This document shows positions 47,468 to 59,110 of a stretch of 64,000 bases of DNA, piece by piece. This DNA is from Tupaia tana (taxonomy: Eukaryota; Chordata; Mammalia; Scandentia; Tupaiidae), in the NCBI GenBank assembly GCA_026018925.1, contig JAKSZU010000008.1, positions 63,387,027 to 63,451,026 on the forward strand, in the 5' to 3' direction. The notes below the pieces were generated by a model that was given only the letters and a program-made list of their open reading frames with translations, was not told the DNA's origin and ran no database searches. Numbering within the stretch: the first letter of the stretch is position 1; every line of letters starts with the position of its first letter. The translations under genes were made by a program, and so were the position numbers.

Positions 47468-48175
47468 TTTTAACCCTTGTAAATGGGTATCTCACATTAC
47501 TCAGTGACTTTATAAAACCCTTCATATTTACCATTAGAAACCACACAAGTAACTGCATGAACTACAAGAAAACCACATGAAAACTGCATGTGTGCAATCA
47601 GAATTCAGATTCTAGTCTCGTCTATAACACTAAATTACCAGGTAAGACTGACTCTCTTGCCTCTATTTCCTTATAATAGGCCTAATAATGATGATCTGAA
47701 AAGAATTAAAATAATAAATAGGACCTTAACTATTATCACAGAATAATCAAAAAAGCAACATTGACTTGTTATCCTAGAAATAACTAAAAATTTGTACTTA
47801 TTCTGTGTTTTCTATTTTTATATATTGTACATGAATGACACTTGGGTAGAAAATGTTTTTTCAGGAAATTTTAGTTAATATTAATTATCATGAGACTACA
47901 AAAATAAAGGTGACCAGCATAATTTGAAATAAAATAAATGTCACTGTAATAGGAGTTAGGGAGAGTTGAAATTATTTGTAGTCATTTTTATCCTTATTCT
48001 ACTAGGAACTCTTTTGTGACATGTAATGCATCCCACTTATCTTTTGATCCTCACTGTCTAACGGAGTGAATTTTGATAACTTATTTTGGATAAATAAGTG
48101 GAGATAAAGAAATTTAACGTATGCCTGTTTGTTCTAGACTTCACATTGTATTTCTTTTGTTGTGTTTTTTTTCAG

Positions 48176-48195
48176 CAGCCACAAGGGGGCACTTG
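48176..48195 (+). promoter_or_regulatory. CTCF-like motif between ENY2 and PKHD1L1
   Basis: CAGCCACAAGGGGGCACTT contains a near-consensus CTCF core (CCAC-AGGGGGC), outside any recognised repeat. Confidence 0.45.
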
Positions 48196-49417
48196 AAGCC
48201 TATATTTTGGTCCTCCCTAAGGCTCTGCAACTGTGTCGTGTATTGTTTCAACAGGCTCTATTCCAATTTAGGTCAGCCCATTTTTTCAAGATGTAAGTGT
48301 TATTAAATTAAAACAATGTGAGGACTTATGAATGTGCTTCAGATGGAGTTACAATGAGATGTAGATATTTTGCTGGGATCACTTTTTGAAGCCAATTTCA
48401 CTTATTTAGACAGGAAGTTGACTTAGACAGGGCATGACACTACTGAAATAGTTCTATTTCACTAATTTGTAAGATGAAGAAGGGGCAGGAGAAAGAAAGG
48501 AGAAGAAGAGTGAGTCTTAGTACAAAATGAAAGAAAAATAATTTTCTTGACATGCTCCTATTCATAGACTTTTAAAGGTAATATTTATATTTTGCTTTTC
48601 ATCTTATGTCATTTTGTTATGGTAAAGAGGGTTAAATAAAACATATAGTGCCAAACCCTGTGGACATTCAATGAATGCTGGCTTACGATGACAATGGTAA
48701 AGAAAGTCAATGAACAAAACCATGTACTGATAGAATCAGCACCCATGGTGCAGTACTGCTCATAAAGTAGTTTTGAGCGCAAGAGCTGATGCCAGATTTC
48801 ACATACATAAATGCTTCAGCTTTGTGCCTGGGACCACCAAAATTAAGTGGTAATAAATGACTTTTAATTGCCATTTCCTTAACACCAACTGAGTAATCTT
48901 GGTTCTTACCCTAATTTTTTGTTGTTGTTGAGGGCACATCCTTGAGAATGTATCCTTGCTAGATAGCAACTTATATCAAAGTTGGGGTTTGACAGTGCAA
49001 GACTCATAAAATAGAAAAACTGAAATAGAAATGTCCATGAAACTGCAGCATGTCTGATGTGCTGATGATTCACATAGCAGTATACATCGTGTGACTTGAG
49101 CACTCACTTTGGCTGAGATACGGACAGTATGTGAGTGAGTGCTCTGGTTCTTTTGTCAGTTCTACAATTAATGTGCTTAATGACTTCATTAATTACTGAA
49201 GAGTTTCATGTTGCCCATCAACAATGTATCTATTTGCTATAGACAATGGCAGTATAAAATATGAAGATTATTAGTATTGCTTTGGAAGGTGTGACCAAAA
49301 TTTACAATAGAGAACTTCCTATATTGCTTAAATAGTTCTATAACTTGCCTTTATTAAAAAATTAAAACACCAGTTTATCGAACTATAATAGAAATCTAAA
49401 AAGCTGTACATACATAG

Positions 49418-49560
49418 CCCAGCTTCAGTGGCACGCACTGCTAAGATGCTGTGCTCTGTAGGTTGGGACCACATAAAGCCAGGTTAAATTCCCAGTCCAG
49501 TTTAAAGGCTGGGCTTGATGGCTAGGACAATATATTTAATATGTCCACACCAGAAGGAAA
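49418..49560 (+). mobile_element. Truncated tRNA/7SL composite SINE
   Basis: Head resembling 25499-25590 (GGTTGGGACCACATAAAGCC, box B-like GGTTAAATTCC), then only about 25 bp of 7SL-like sequence. Confidence 0.55.
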
Positions 49561-49796
49561 AGAACTTTTATCAAGATGGCAGTAACTTCTGAAAGTTTTA
49601 AGTAGATTGCAGGTGTTCACAGATTGTTTTTTTCAGAAAGAAGTGATAGTCATATAGAGGCAAAGTATTTCAGAGACTGTCAACCAGGTCAGTCTTTATT
49701 TTGGTCTTCTAAATTAGCTGCCTATCTTTTTTTTTTTCTTTTGAAGTAAAAGACATAATAAAAAAAAAAAAAAAAAAAGAAAGAAAAAATGCCAGG

Positions 49797-50026
49797 CCAG
49801 CCTGTGACCTTGTGGTTAAGGTAGCTGGATCCTACACTGAACTGTACAGTTCAAGTCCTAGACCTGGTAGCTTGAAATACTGGGTACATGTACATGCATG
49901 CCCAAATCCCAAAAGGAGAAACAGATGGGGAAGAGACTGCAAAGTGACCATTCCCTATGGGTGTGCTTTCTGACTTTCTCTTCCCTGCCCCCAGCTGAGC
50001 ACATGAACCTCTGGCAAAATTAAAGA
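49797..50026 (+). mobile_element. tRNA-derived SINE, older long form
   Basis: CAGCCTGTGACCTTGTGGTT head, CAGTTCAAGTCCTAGACC. Target duplication AAAAAATGCCAGG-type on both sides. Confidence 0.78.
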
Positions 50027-50194
50027 CAAAAATTGCCAGGCAAGTCATTCTATGCATTAATCACTTTTTTCAAAATATTCTGAATACAATTCTTTATTTC
50101 AAAAATTTAAAGTAGTAGCTTTAATTCAAACATTCTTGCTTCTTCCTCAGGAAAAAAAATCCACATAATTATGACCAATTCATTTTTCTATATT

Positions 50195-50405
50195 AGGGTG
50201 TGTACACATGAGACAGAGAGAGAAGAGAGAGAGAGAGAATCCTCTACAGGGGATTGTCAAGTTATGATCCCTTTTCCCATGCCTTCCAAATCCTCAGGAT
50301 CTTGGGCACCTGTGTGTATGCCTGATAAGTTCTCAGGTAGACCCAAGGATCCAAATGCCCAGTTGTTATGTGACTTCCAGTACTGCAGTCCATTTTGCTA
50401 GAAAT
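50195..50405 (-). mobile_element. Decayed tRNA-derived SINE
   Basis: Antisense, with GATCTTGGGCACCTGTGTGT and a GA-rich tract; the head is hard to follow. Confidence 0.55.
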
Positions 50406-50429
50406 GGTGCTATCTAATCTGGGCCTATG

Positions 50430-51480
50430 GTCAGTTGATTTCCAACAATATGCTAAGAATACAAAATGGGAAAGTACAGTCTTAACAATAAATAGTGCTG
50501 GAAAAAAATGGATATATTCACATGCAGAAGTTTGAAATCATATTCTCATATTCTACCATATTCAAAAATTAATTCAAAATGCATTAAACAGTTTAACATA
50601 AGACTTGAACCTATAAAATTACTGGCAGAAAACACAAGGAAAAGCCATGGCATTGATCTTAGCAATGATTTTTTGGTAACAGATTTATATTTTTAATGTC
50701 AAAGCGTGTGTACAATGGCTGGGTTGGAGTGAATAAGAAAGAGCGAAAGCACTCTCTAACAGGTCCTGGTCATGCTACAGTTCTTTTTCCTCCAATTCAC
50801 CATCCCATCAGGATCTGGGGCACATGCATGTGAGCATCCCTAGAATGTCAACCACCCAGGCTGAAACTTGAACCCTGGTCAGTTATATGGAATCCAGCTT
50901 CCTCTGTGCAGTTCTTAACTGCTGCACTAGAAAGCCTGCTATGGACAGTAATTTTTTGGATATGACTCCAAAACCACAGACAACGAAAGCTAAAATAAAC
51001 AAATGTGATTACATCAAATGGAAAAGCTTCTGCACAGTAAACAGAGCAAAAAGATAGCCTACAGAATGAGAGAATATATTTACAAACATACATCTAATAA
51101 GGAGTTAACAGGCAAAATATATAAGGACTCCTAGAACTCAGTAGTAAGAAGACAATCTAATTTTAACTGGGAAAGGCACTCAATAGACATTACTCCAAAG
51201 AAAACATACAAATAGCCAACAGGTATATGACACAGTGCTTAATAAAACTAAACATCAGAAAAATGCAAAGTAAAATCACAGTGACATACCATCTTGAACA
51301 TGTTAGAATGGCTGTTTTTCAAAGTAAAAAGATAGTGCTGGTAAGGGTGTGGAGAAATAGGAACCCGGGTACACTGCTGTAAATTAGTTCAGCCATTATG
51401 AAAAACAGCAGGAAGTTTCCTCAAACCATTAAAAATGGAACTACCAAATGATCTAGCTATTCCACCAAGAAGTTAAGCTT
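50430..51480 (+). mobile_element. Old L1 3' end, split by a SINE
   Basis: TGCATTAAACAGTTTAACATAA, AACACAAGGAAAAGCCATGG, then after the SINE TGATTACATCAAATGGAAAA, AAAATCACAGTGACATACCA, and GTGCTGGTAAGGGTGTGGAG: the usual end of old L1. Confidence 0.75.
50700..50940 (-). mobile_element. Decayed tRNA-derived SINE nested in L1
   Basis: Antisense, with AACCCTGGTCAGTTATATGG and TTAACTGCTGCACTAGAAAG. Confidence 0.6.
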
Positions 51481-51794
51481 TATAAGGATAGAGACTTTAA
51501 AAAAAAAAAAAAATCAGTGCCATATTCTTAATGCTTAGGATGCCTAATATTTGTTGAAAGTCTATTATTTTTTAAGTACTTCATTTTGTTCACATATCTT
51601 ACAATTAAGTTTCAAAATCAGGCTCCAGCACAGCTGGTTTTCCAAATTAGGTGAAACAGTCACAGCTGAATGCCTTATTCCCTCTAGCTATGTAAGCATT
51701 CCTACCAACCGACCCCTTACCATTTTCTTTTTGCTTATAAGTCAAGAAATCAATAAGATTAATCAATGTCTTTAAAAAAAATTTTTTTAACCAT

Positions 51795-51975
51795 ATGGCC
51801 AGACCAGACAGGTTACATAATTTGTGAGGCCCCACACAAATTGAAAAAATAAAAATGGGATGCCTTTTGTCCAAAAGAATATTAAGGATTTCAAGATCAT
51901 GACAACACAGCATTAAACCAAGCACGGGGCCCCAGGCAAATGCACAGGTCACACGCCCACAATACCACCCCAATA
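51795..51975. repeat. Ancient interspersed repeat, family uncertain
   Basis: GTGAGGCCCCACACAAATTG and AAGCACGGGGCCCCAGGCAA; I recognise the pattern as a common mammalian relic but cannot name it. Confidence 0.4.
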
Positions 51976-54009
51976 GGGGGTCTTTGTTAGATTTCTGAAA
52001 TATTACAAAAGAAACATGGGTGTAATGATCAGGATTTTCCTTTTATGTTTCCTCCTATTCAAATCCCATGATGAATCTGTATTATAAAGGTTTGAAGATG
52101 CTAAAGATGAATACAATTTAATTAATAAATTATGCAAACTATAAACCCCTTTTTCTGGTTCCAAGTTGACCTTTTGGTCATATAAATTTCCATCTAGTTA
52201 TTTATTGTCACATTATCCCATTCAATTATTTTAATAATTCACGATTTAAAGTCTCACTGGTGTGCTCATTTTTAGGACATTTATTTATCATATAAATAAG
52301 CACTATTTAAAGGACAAAATAAGTTAAAGATGCTCATTCATTCTATGAGACTTTATTAAAAATTTACATATGCAAATTACAGTGCATGGCTCATTAAGAT
52401 ATTTAGACATTATAAGACAGGAAAAGGGTTAATTTTACTAGAAATAAACTTTCCTGAAGCTGGTTAGCCAAATGATCAATCTGCTAGATGACCAATTTGC
52501 TTAAATTGCCAAATTAAATAACCATAGTTTAGCAGTAATACTTATCAGTATTAAGAGGATTGTTTAATTTTTGTTACTACAGTAATATATATAGAAAAAA
52601 TTATACGTGAATAGATAATATTGAATATCACATATTGTGTATGTGTATATTATGTACACATATAATACGTATGTTGGGTCACTGAGAAAGTTGACTTTCC
52701 TGTCAACATGTGTACACATACTTTCACATACTTGCATATGTGTTCAGCTTGTTCCAAGAAGACTTGGTATGAAAGAAAGTGGAACTTTCTGGAAGGGACT
52801 CTATAATGGGTCACATGATTAGTATGGGTTACAGCAAGAAATAAAATAAGATGCAATAAGAATAACCATACTATTTATTGAATATTGTATGCTAGTTTCT
52901 GGCTGATATACCATCTGAAAATTTGGTGAAAAATTTGCTCAAAAATGTTAAGTTTTGTGAAAACAGAAAAACAAAAATCAGATTAGTATTCTTTGCTATA
53001 AACTATTGATATATGGAATCTTTCTATAGGAAAGTCTATTTCAATTATTTCTCATAAGAAATCATTTCAGTGCATAATATGGGATAAAAAATTTTCAATT
53101 AGTTCTCATTTATTTTATAGTCTTTCAAATGGTATTTCCTACTTTTGAATGCCCAGAGCATTTTCATATTCTGTATCACTCAGCCTATTCCTCAATTCCA
53201 TTTTAATTTATAAATTCAAAATCTTCTGAAAAAAAAATCAGACCTTTGACTGAAATTGCATTCAAAATATATTTTAATGAAATCCTTCCCAATTTAAGCT
53301 AAGTTAAATTAATTTAATTTTAATTTGAAAGCATCAGAAAGAAGTCAACATTATTCAAGACAATTTCATATAAAAATTTCCACATTAAATTTTGTTTTGT
53401 TTATTAATGTTAAAATATATATTTACACATTTCATATGTCATAACTTGAATATTTTTGTTAATGCTGCTAAATTATTGTTGGTAAAGTTGCTAAGTTTTG
53501 CTATTTGATTTTACAGTTTTTAAATTTAGTAAATTTGGCAAATAATTAATTGGCAAATTGATATTCAAACAACTGCTTCTTTCAGTTGGCCTGCTTCCAG
53601 ATAGAAGAAATGAAAGGAAGACTAGAGCCTGCAGGAATACTACTTTCATGAAGATAGGAGAGAAAAATATGAGATAGACTGATTAGAGAACTAAGTAGAA
53701 ACCTAAGACTATCCAGAGGAATGGAATTTCAAGAAAGATGTTCACAATTCAAGTGCTACAGACAGTTCTAAGATAAGTAAGGTCACTGCTACCTTTGTAG
53801 ACACTATTTTTAGTAGAGAGGTGACTTAGGAAGGCAGTTTCCAAAACAGTATGAGATTAATATTATTAAACTGTAACAAAATAATTTTCTTAACTACAGT
53901 TATATATAAACTCCTCAAGAACAAGGACCTGATTTTATTTATTTTACTTATTTTAGGATCATTTCTTCCATTTCTTTGTCCTTCCCTCCAGGCTAGAGCT
54001 GTCAGACAT

Positions 54010-54197
54010 GAGGCCGGCCGGTGGTATAGGCCTTAAGGTGCCTGGATCCCATAGCCAACAGCATGGTTGGAGTCTGGACCAGGCTTGCAAAAACATACCA
54101 GGCACATGTGTCTACATACCCAAAATCCCGAAAGGAGGGAGAAATGAGAGAAGTGATTGAGGACTGACCGTTCCTCACAGGGGATGCTTTCTCACTT

Positions 54198-54264
<67 letters not shown>

Positions 54265-54313
54265 TCCTCTCTAGTGAGTGCACGTGCCCTGTAGCAAATT
54301 AATAAAAAAAAAT
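54010..54313 (+). mobile_element. tRNA-derived SINE with long TC tract
   Basis: GAGGCCGGCCGGTGGTATAG head, TC repeat at 54203-54252 followed by TG, and GCACGTGCCCTGTAGCAAAT. Confidence 0.78.
54203..54262. repeat. TC then TG microsatellite within SINE
   Basis: About 25 TC units followed by 5 TG units. Confidence 0.9.
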
Positions 54314-54610
54314 TAAAGAAATACAGAAAGCTGAGTTAAATTCGAATTTCAGGTAATAGAAGGAAAAAGGAAAAGGAAAAGGCGCCAAAATCGACGGAGA
54401 AATTATTTGGCCATTGATCCTCGCCAGAGTAGTAAGTCCCCTGTATCCATGGGACAGCTTGGGACATCAGTACCCAGGTTTGAGTGTGGAGGACTCAGTA
54501 TTACAGACCTGACCCGGGTCAGCGACGTTCTCCCGCGGAGGTTCTAGGTGTATTGAGGGGGGCTGGGGGGGGGGGGGGTGCGCAAATCCTACAGGCGCAG
54601 CACAGGAGCC

Positions 54611-54630
54611 GGGGGCGGGGCGGGGCGGGC
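54611..54630 (+). promoter_or_regulatory. G-quadruplex-type motif / Sp1 boxes
   Basis: Four G-runs of 5, 4, 4 and 3 separated by single C loops. It also reads as overlapping GC boxes, about 126 bp before the PKHD1L1 ATG. Confidence 0.6.
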
Positions 54631-54755
54631 CTCGGTGGCCAAGTTCGCCTGTGCTCCTGGGGCCAGTCGGCGCGAGCAAGTGGCGGCCCCGGAGCCCAGC
54701 TCCAGAGCTGGCAGCAGCTGCGAGCACGGGCGGACTCCCCGGAACTGCCCCTGCG

Positions 54756-54828
54756 ATGGGACACCTGTGTCTCTTGAGGATCTGGGGCCTCTGGGGTCTG
54801 CTGCTGTGTGCCGCGGATGCCCGCACAG
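54756..54828 (+). CDS. PKHD1L1: PKHD1L1 coding exon 1 (signal peptide)
   Basis: 73 bp: 24 codons plus one base. The ATG has G at -3 and G at +4. A Leu/Trp-rich hydrophobic core (LLRIWGLWGLLLCAA) ends in small residues suited to signal peptidase. The donor is ACAG|GTAACT, phase 1. Confidence 0.93.
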
Positions 54829-57080
54829 GTAACTCTGTCGAGGCGCCAGGGAGGCAAGCCAGGAGAGGTCCGCGTAGACACTACCTCTGCTCCCGGGGTA
54901 GCAGGAGAGGCTAGACGCGCCACCAGCACTTGCCCTTGGCGGGAGCTGTGGGTGAGGTTACATGGCAATCCTGGAGACTGGGGACCTGGAAGGCAGGCCT
55001 AACAGAGACAGAAAGAGACAGAGACAGAGCGATTGCTTTAAATTCACCAGTGCTGCTGCTTGAATTATGGTACTCTCTCCTCCCACCCTCCCCATCCTCA
55101 AGTGTCACCACTGAAGAGACTGACATTTGGCTGGAGGACCAATCAGGTGGGAGAGGACGACACCTGCGTTCTCCCTCCCCTCACTCTTCTTGGGTCCTTT
55201 TCCCCACAGCAGGGAGGGAAGGTCCCCTAGTAGGACAGGAAGGGGTGTTCTTGGCAAGTGTCAGTCACTTCCTGCGGCAGCTGCCCTGGGACTTCAAAAT
55301 AATACCCAGGAGAGGGTCGGGAGAGACTGATAAGACAAGAAATTGGAGTTGTCCGGGGAGATAAAACGGGAGGATGAACTTGAGATAGGTGAGGAGCAGC
55401 ATTGTCTGGAGATAGGATCCAACTCCCTGGCTGGAGTTTCCTATCCTGGGCTGTCTGGGGCCCAGGTTATGAATGTGCGGGAAGCAGGAACATCTTGGAG
55501 CTCTTGGCAAAGACAGACCAGAAACAGAGGCTTTGGGTCTGGGGGCTGGGAGCTGTGTCCTTCATGCTGGAGAGCCTTTGCCATTGTAAATGAAACCCAT
55601 GCTAGACATTCTTCAGGCAAGAATAAATTATGCGATCATAATTCCCTTAACCTTTTCTCATACATTCATCTCAAACAATACTTTGTATTTTTTTTAAGTG
55701 TGTGTATGTGTGTGTGTCCACTTAAATTTTTCTCTCTACTTTGGGAATTTGTTTTAGGACCTTAACCCTTACCAGATCCATACAGTTTAAGAAGAAAAGA
55801 AAAATTTCTAGCCACTGCATATTTTTTCATTGTTTTAAAGAATTACTTGCAGTTCTCCAAAGGAGCGGCTTGCTCATCCCTGACTAGGCAGTTCCCTTTG
55901 TCTAGAAATCATTTTACCTTTCTAACAGTAGCTCCATTAGAAACAGTCCAGGCTAGTTTTCTATTTACCCTTCCAGACGTGGGACAGGTAGCCCATTTTT
56001 CGAGAAGCTGGTGTGGCTCATGCCGAGTGAGTGAAATTTCCCCTGTGAATCACCCATATTCCCTGGACTCTCTTCTGTCATCCTGTACACTCTAAGCTTT
56101 TGGAAAGTTTAAACTGTTGCTCATTTCTGTAGCTTCAGGAGCCTAACAGTTTTTTGAATGAAATTAGTGACCTTTGCACTAAGATCTTATGATTGGGCCA
56201 GCAGATGGCATAGTGGTTAAGGCACTGGACTCCCACGTGGCTTTCTGCAGATCGGAGTCTGGACTGCTGACCTGAAACTCATGCTGGGCACGTGTGCAGT
56301 GCTTGCCCCAAATCCTGACAGGAGAATGGCGGAGAAGGGATTGCAGCATGGTTATACCCCCTGGGGGGTGATGTCTCACTTTCTGTCTTGCTGTGTCTCT
56401 CTGGAGAGTGCACAAGCCCTATAACAAAAATCAGTAGAAGGAAGGAATGGAGGGAGGGAGTGAGGGAGAAAAAGAACTTATTATTGTCAGGAGGCTAGAA
56501 AAGATCCCAGAAATGATCTTTCCTGAAGTCTCACTCTGTGATGGGAAACAATTTCTTCTTAAAAGATAATATTCTTTCTTGTATCTGGACTGTCCTTTCA
56601 ACCTACCCAACACTGAACTTACGAGTTTTCATAATGATTTGTTTCTATGTGTGTGTTATCTTTTGCCATGTGGGCTGCTAAGCGTAGGGATGGATCTGCC
56701 CTTAGCAGAGACCTAGTGAATTTAGCAGTTTATTGAGTGTTTTATATTATGATAGGTAGAATGATGATATAGTATCTCTGCTTTTTTGTAACACCTAAAA
56801 TAGTGCTTTTCACAAAGCCAGTGTGTACTAAGTTGATGACTCATTGATCAGTAATAGAGTCCAAAATAAAACCTGGATGTAAAATATCCTAAATTTTTTT
56901 TTACAGTGTCATGAAATTTGGTACAAAATTTTGATTCTTAAAATGAAGAACTTGATGATTCTACCATTTTCGTACTTTAATATTTTCCAGATGGCTCTAA
57001 AATAACCCCCAAAGTCACAGAAATAATACCTAAATATGGGAGCATAAATGGAGCAACAAGGCTGACTATCAAAGGAGAAG
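54756..57080 (+). CDS. PKHD1L1: PKHD1L1 (fibrocystin-L), first two coding exons; gene continues right of window
   Basis: Exon 1 encodes a signal peptide (MGHLCLLRIWGLWGLLLCAA) and exon 2 the start of the mature chain. Together they give 54 codons plus one base. The sequence fits the N-terminus of mammalian PKHD1L1, a giant type I membrane protein of about 4,200 residues. The family has many extracellular IPT/TIG domains, G8 domains and parallel beta-helix repeats, and is described on hair-cell stereocilia and in lymphocytes. Only the beginning of the first IPT/TIG domain is present here (exon 2, TEIIPKYGSINGATRLTIKG). Exon 3, which should start with a Gly-Phe-Ser type sequence, was not found to 64000. 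The position downstream of ENY2 on the same strand matches human gene order. Confidence 0.93.
54829..56990 (+). other. PKHD1L1: PKHD1L1 intron 1
   Basis: Begins moderately GC-rich and falls to AT-rich. One SINE at 56195-56431. No other gene seen. Confidence 0.7.
56195..56431 (+). mobile_element. tRNA-derived SINE, long form
   Basis: GGGCCAGCAGATGGCATAGT head and the body palindrome CCCCCTGGGGGG at about 56358-56369. Confidence 0.85.
56991..57080 (+). CDS. PKHD1L1: PKHD1L1 coding exon 2
   Basis: 90 bp, phase 1 at both ends. The acceptor is TATTTTCCAG|AT. It encodes (D)GSKITPKVTEIIPKYGSI and NGATRLTIKGE. The donor is GAAG|GTATGC. IPKYGSINGATRLTI is the opening strand and turn of an IPT/TIG domain. 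Confidence 0.95.
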
Positions 57081-57329
57081 GTATGCCTGTTTTGTTGTTG
57101 TTGTTTTTGCCAAAGTCAATGTATTTTCAAGAATATTTTACGTTTAGAGCTTTATGGTTAAAGAAAATCCCAACTGGTATTCTTCACTTGGCCAGGGTAA
57201 TAAAACTCTATCCCCTTTGATAGGTACTGAAATCTTCAAGGGTCAATAACAACATGATTATCTGAATTATTATAATCATTTGCTTAATACCAAGATCTGG
57301 GTTTAATGACTGAACTGAAAGAAATATCT

Positions 57330-59110
57330 TTTTTCTCTCCAAATTTTAGGACTTTTTAAAATTAGTCCTTAAGTCATTAAAGCAAAAAACATTCTGCTTT
57401 CCTTTATAATTCCTCAACGCAAACAAAACAAAAACAAACAAAAAACCTATTTGTACAAAAAAATGGTTTTGTACATGGGATGATATAATATAAATTCAGA
57501 ACTTACAGATAAGAGTTAGCTCTATCACTCTTCTCTTTAAAAAGTGTATATGAATATCCAGTCAAAACCAACAAGAATATTTCCCTTGAAACATTATTTC
57601 TGCAGCTTTCCAAGTAGACCAAGGACTGCACACTGTCTTGTAATGTCCTCAGAAGGCTCTATCGGTGATCAGTAACAGAGTAAAAACCCCAGACTCCTTT
57701 ATTTCAAATGGTAAAGGGAAGTCGGAGGGACAGAGAAACTATTCAACTTCGTCTTCTTTCTGTGGCTTATGGCCTCCTCCTCTTCCTCCTCTGTCTCTTC
57801 GGAAGCCACCTCACCCTCCAAAGCCTCCTCGTCCTCTGCCACCAAATCCACCTCTGCCTCCTCTGCCCCCACCTTGGCCTGCAAAGCCTTTGCCTCCACC
57901 ACTACCCCAGAAGCCACCCACCTTCATCCTTCGGCTTGGCCCAGCACAGGATAACTTTGCTTCCATCGATTTCACCATCTTCCATGGCCTTCTTGCCAGC
58001 TTTGGCATCTTCTTCACTGTTGAAGTCTATAAAACCAAGCCCTTTGGAGGATCCTGTTTCTGGGTCAGTGACTATCTTTGCATGAATAAAACCGTAAACT
58101 TTAACATCTCTTTGGTGATAACCTCAGACAGATCTTTGACAGTTTTGGAGGGTTGACTTCTTGCATTAATTGATCCCCTGGGTCCTTGGACTCCAGTCCA
58201 ATTGCTCTGCCTTCAATTTCTCTTTTGTTACAGGAATTTAAAACTTCTTTAGCATTTTCAAGTGAAGCAAATTCTATAAATGCATATCCTTTAGATTTGC
58301 CATTTTGGCTCTGAGGCACTTTGATAAAAGTTGCCTTCTCAAATACTCCCTGAAGTGTTTTACATTGTAGGAGAGATAGCTCAAAACCAGAGTTTTTGAT
58401 TTACCGCTCCAAGTGCTATTCTTTCCTCCTCCGTAGTCTTGATTTTGACCTTTCTTTCCAGTGTAGTACAGGGAAATGGACAGCCCTTCAATCTCTGTTC
58501 CCTGCTTTTCTTCAAAGGTTTTCCCTGCATCAGCTTCTGTCTTAAATTCAATATAAGCAATCCATTTACTTTTTCCATCTTTGCTGACTATTCTCATCTC
58601 CATGGCATCTTCAAATACTTCTTTTAATTCATCCTGAGTAACTTTGTAGGGGAGATTTTTGGACAAAAGTGTTCTTCCATCTCTCTTCCATCTCAATCTT
58701 TCTTATTGCCTTTTCCTTTTGGTTTCTCTAGTTTAATTTCATTGCCAAAGTCTTTTAAACCAGTGAGTCCCAAAGTTTTTTCTAGATCCTCAGCAGATTC
58801 AAAGTCCACATAACCAAACATCCTAGATGTACTGATTCTGACATCCACGACAACAAGATTATTTTTAGCAAAAACATCACTAATACCAGTTTTTAATTCA
58901 GGAGTAGATTTGTTATTGTTCAGGTTTCCAATAAACCGATGGAGGGATGTACTTGGTTCTGTGGCTTCCACCTTCTGTTTCTTGGCCTCAGGAGATACTT
59001 TCTGTTTGGTCATTTCCTTCCTTCATTTTCCAGGAGCTTCTTTGACAGACTCTTCTTCTTCCTCATCTTCATCATCCTCTTCATCTTCATCTTCAGCCAT
59101 GGTCTGAAGA
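57330..59110 (-). pseudogene. NCL pseudogene: Processed nucleolin (NCL) pseudogene, antisense in PKHD1L1 intron 2
   Basis: Read on the minus strand this is an intronless copy of nucleolin mRNA. In order it holds the end of the acidic tract (about 59100-59040), the linker VKEAPGK, RRM1 (about 58980-58720), RRM2 (about 58690-58430), RRM3 (about 58420-58150), RRM4 (about 58140-57950), the RGG-rich tail (about 57930-57770) and a 3' UTR to about 57330. It is broken: TGA at 59025-59023 before RRM1, another stop between RRM1 and RRM2, and frameshifts inside RRM3, RRM4 and the C-terminal tail. The 5' end is lost, as it starts within the acidic region and the acidic tract is much shortened. The real NCL gene has many introns that host snoRNAs; none is seen here, so this is a retrocopy. 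The 3' poly(A) remnant is not clear. Confidence 0.93.

Larger units (their letters stand above)
44871..54480. other. ENY2-PKHD1L1 intergenic region
   Basis: No gene. It holds L2 (45655-46470), a tRNA/7SL fragment, SINEs, an interrupted old L1 3' end (50430-51480) and a CTCF-like site. 46480-48100 and 51980-53990 are AT-rich with nothing recognised. Confidence 0.75.
54480..54850 (+). promoter_or_regulatory. PKHD1L1: PKHD1L1 GC-rich promoter / 5' UTR
   Basis: GC-rich block of a few hundred bases immediately upstream of the PKHD1L1 signal-peptide exon. It holds a G-run at 54557-54578 and a G-rich repeat at 54611-54630 with GC-box (Sp1-type) cores. The transcription start is not determined. Confidence 0.65.

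Noticed and set aside
54467-54968. Several long frames of 84-149 codons on both strands near the PKHD1L1 promoter
   Set aside because: GC-rich sequence has few stops by chance; only the signal-peptide exon has family support.
57665-58156. 163-codon Pro-rich plus-strand frame
   Set aside because: It is the antisense shadow of the nucleolin RGG tail.
58693-59013. 106-codon minus-strand frame covering RRM1 as a possible working mini-gene
   Set aside because: It is a fragment of the NCL retrocopy between two stops, with no promoter seen.
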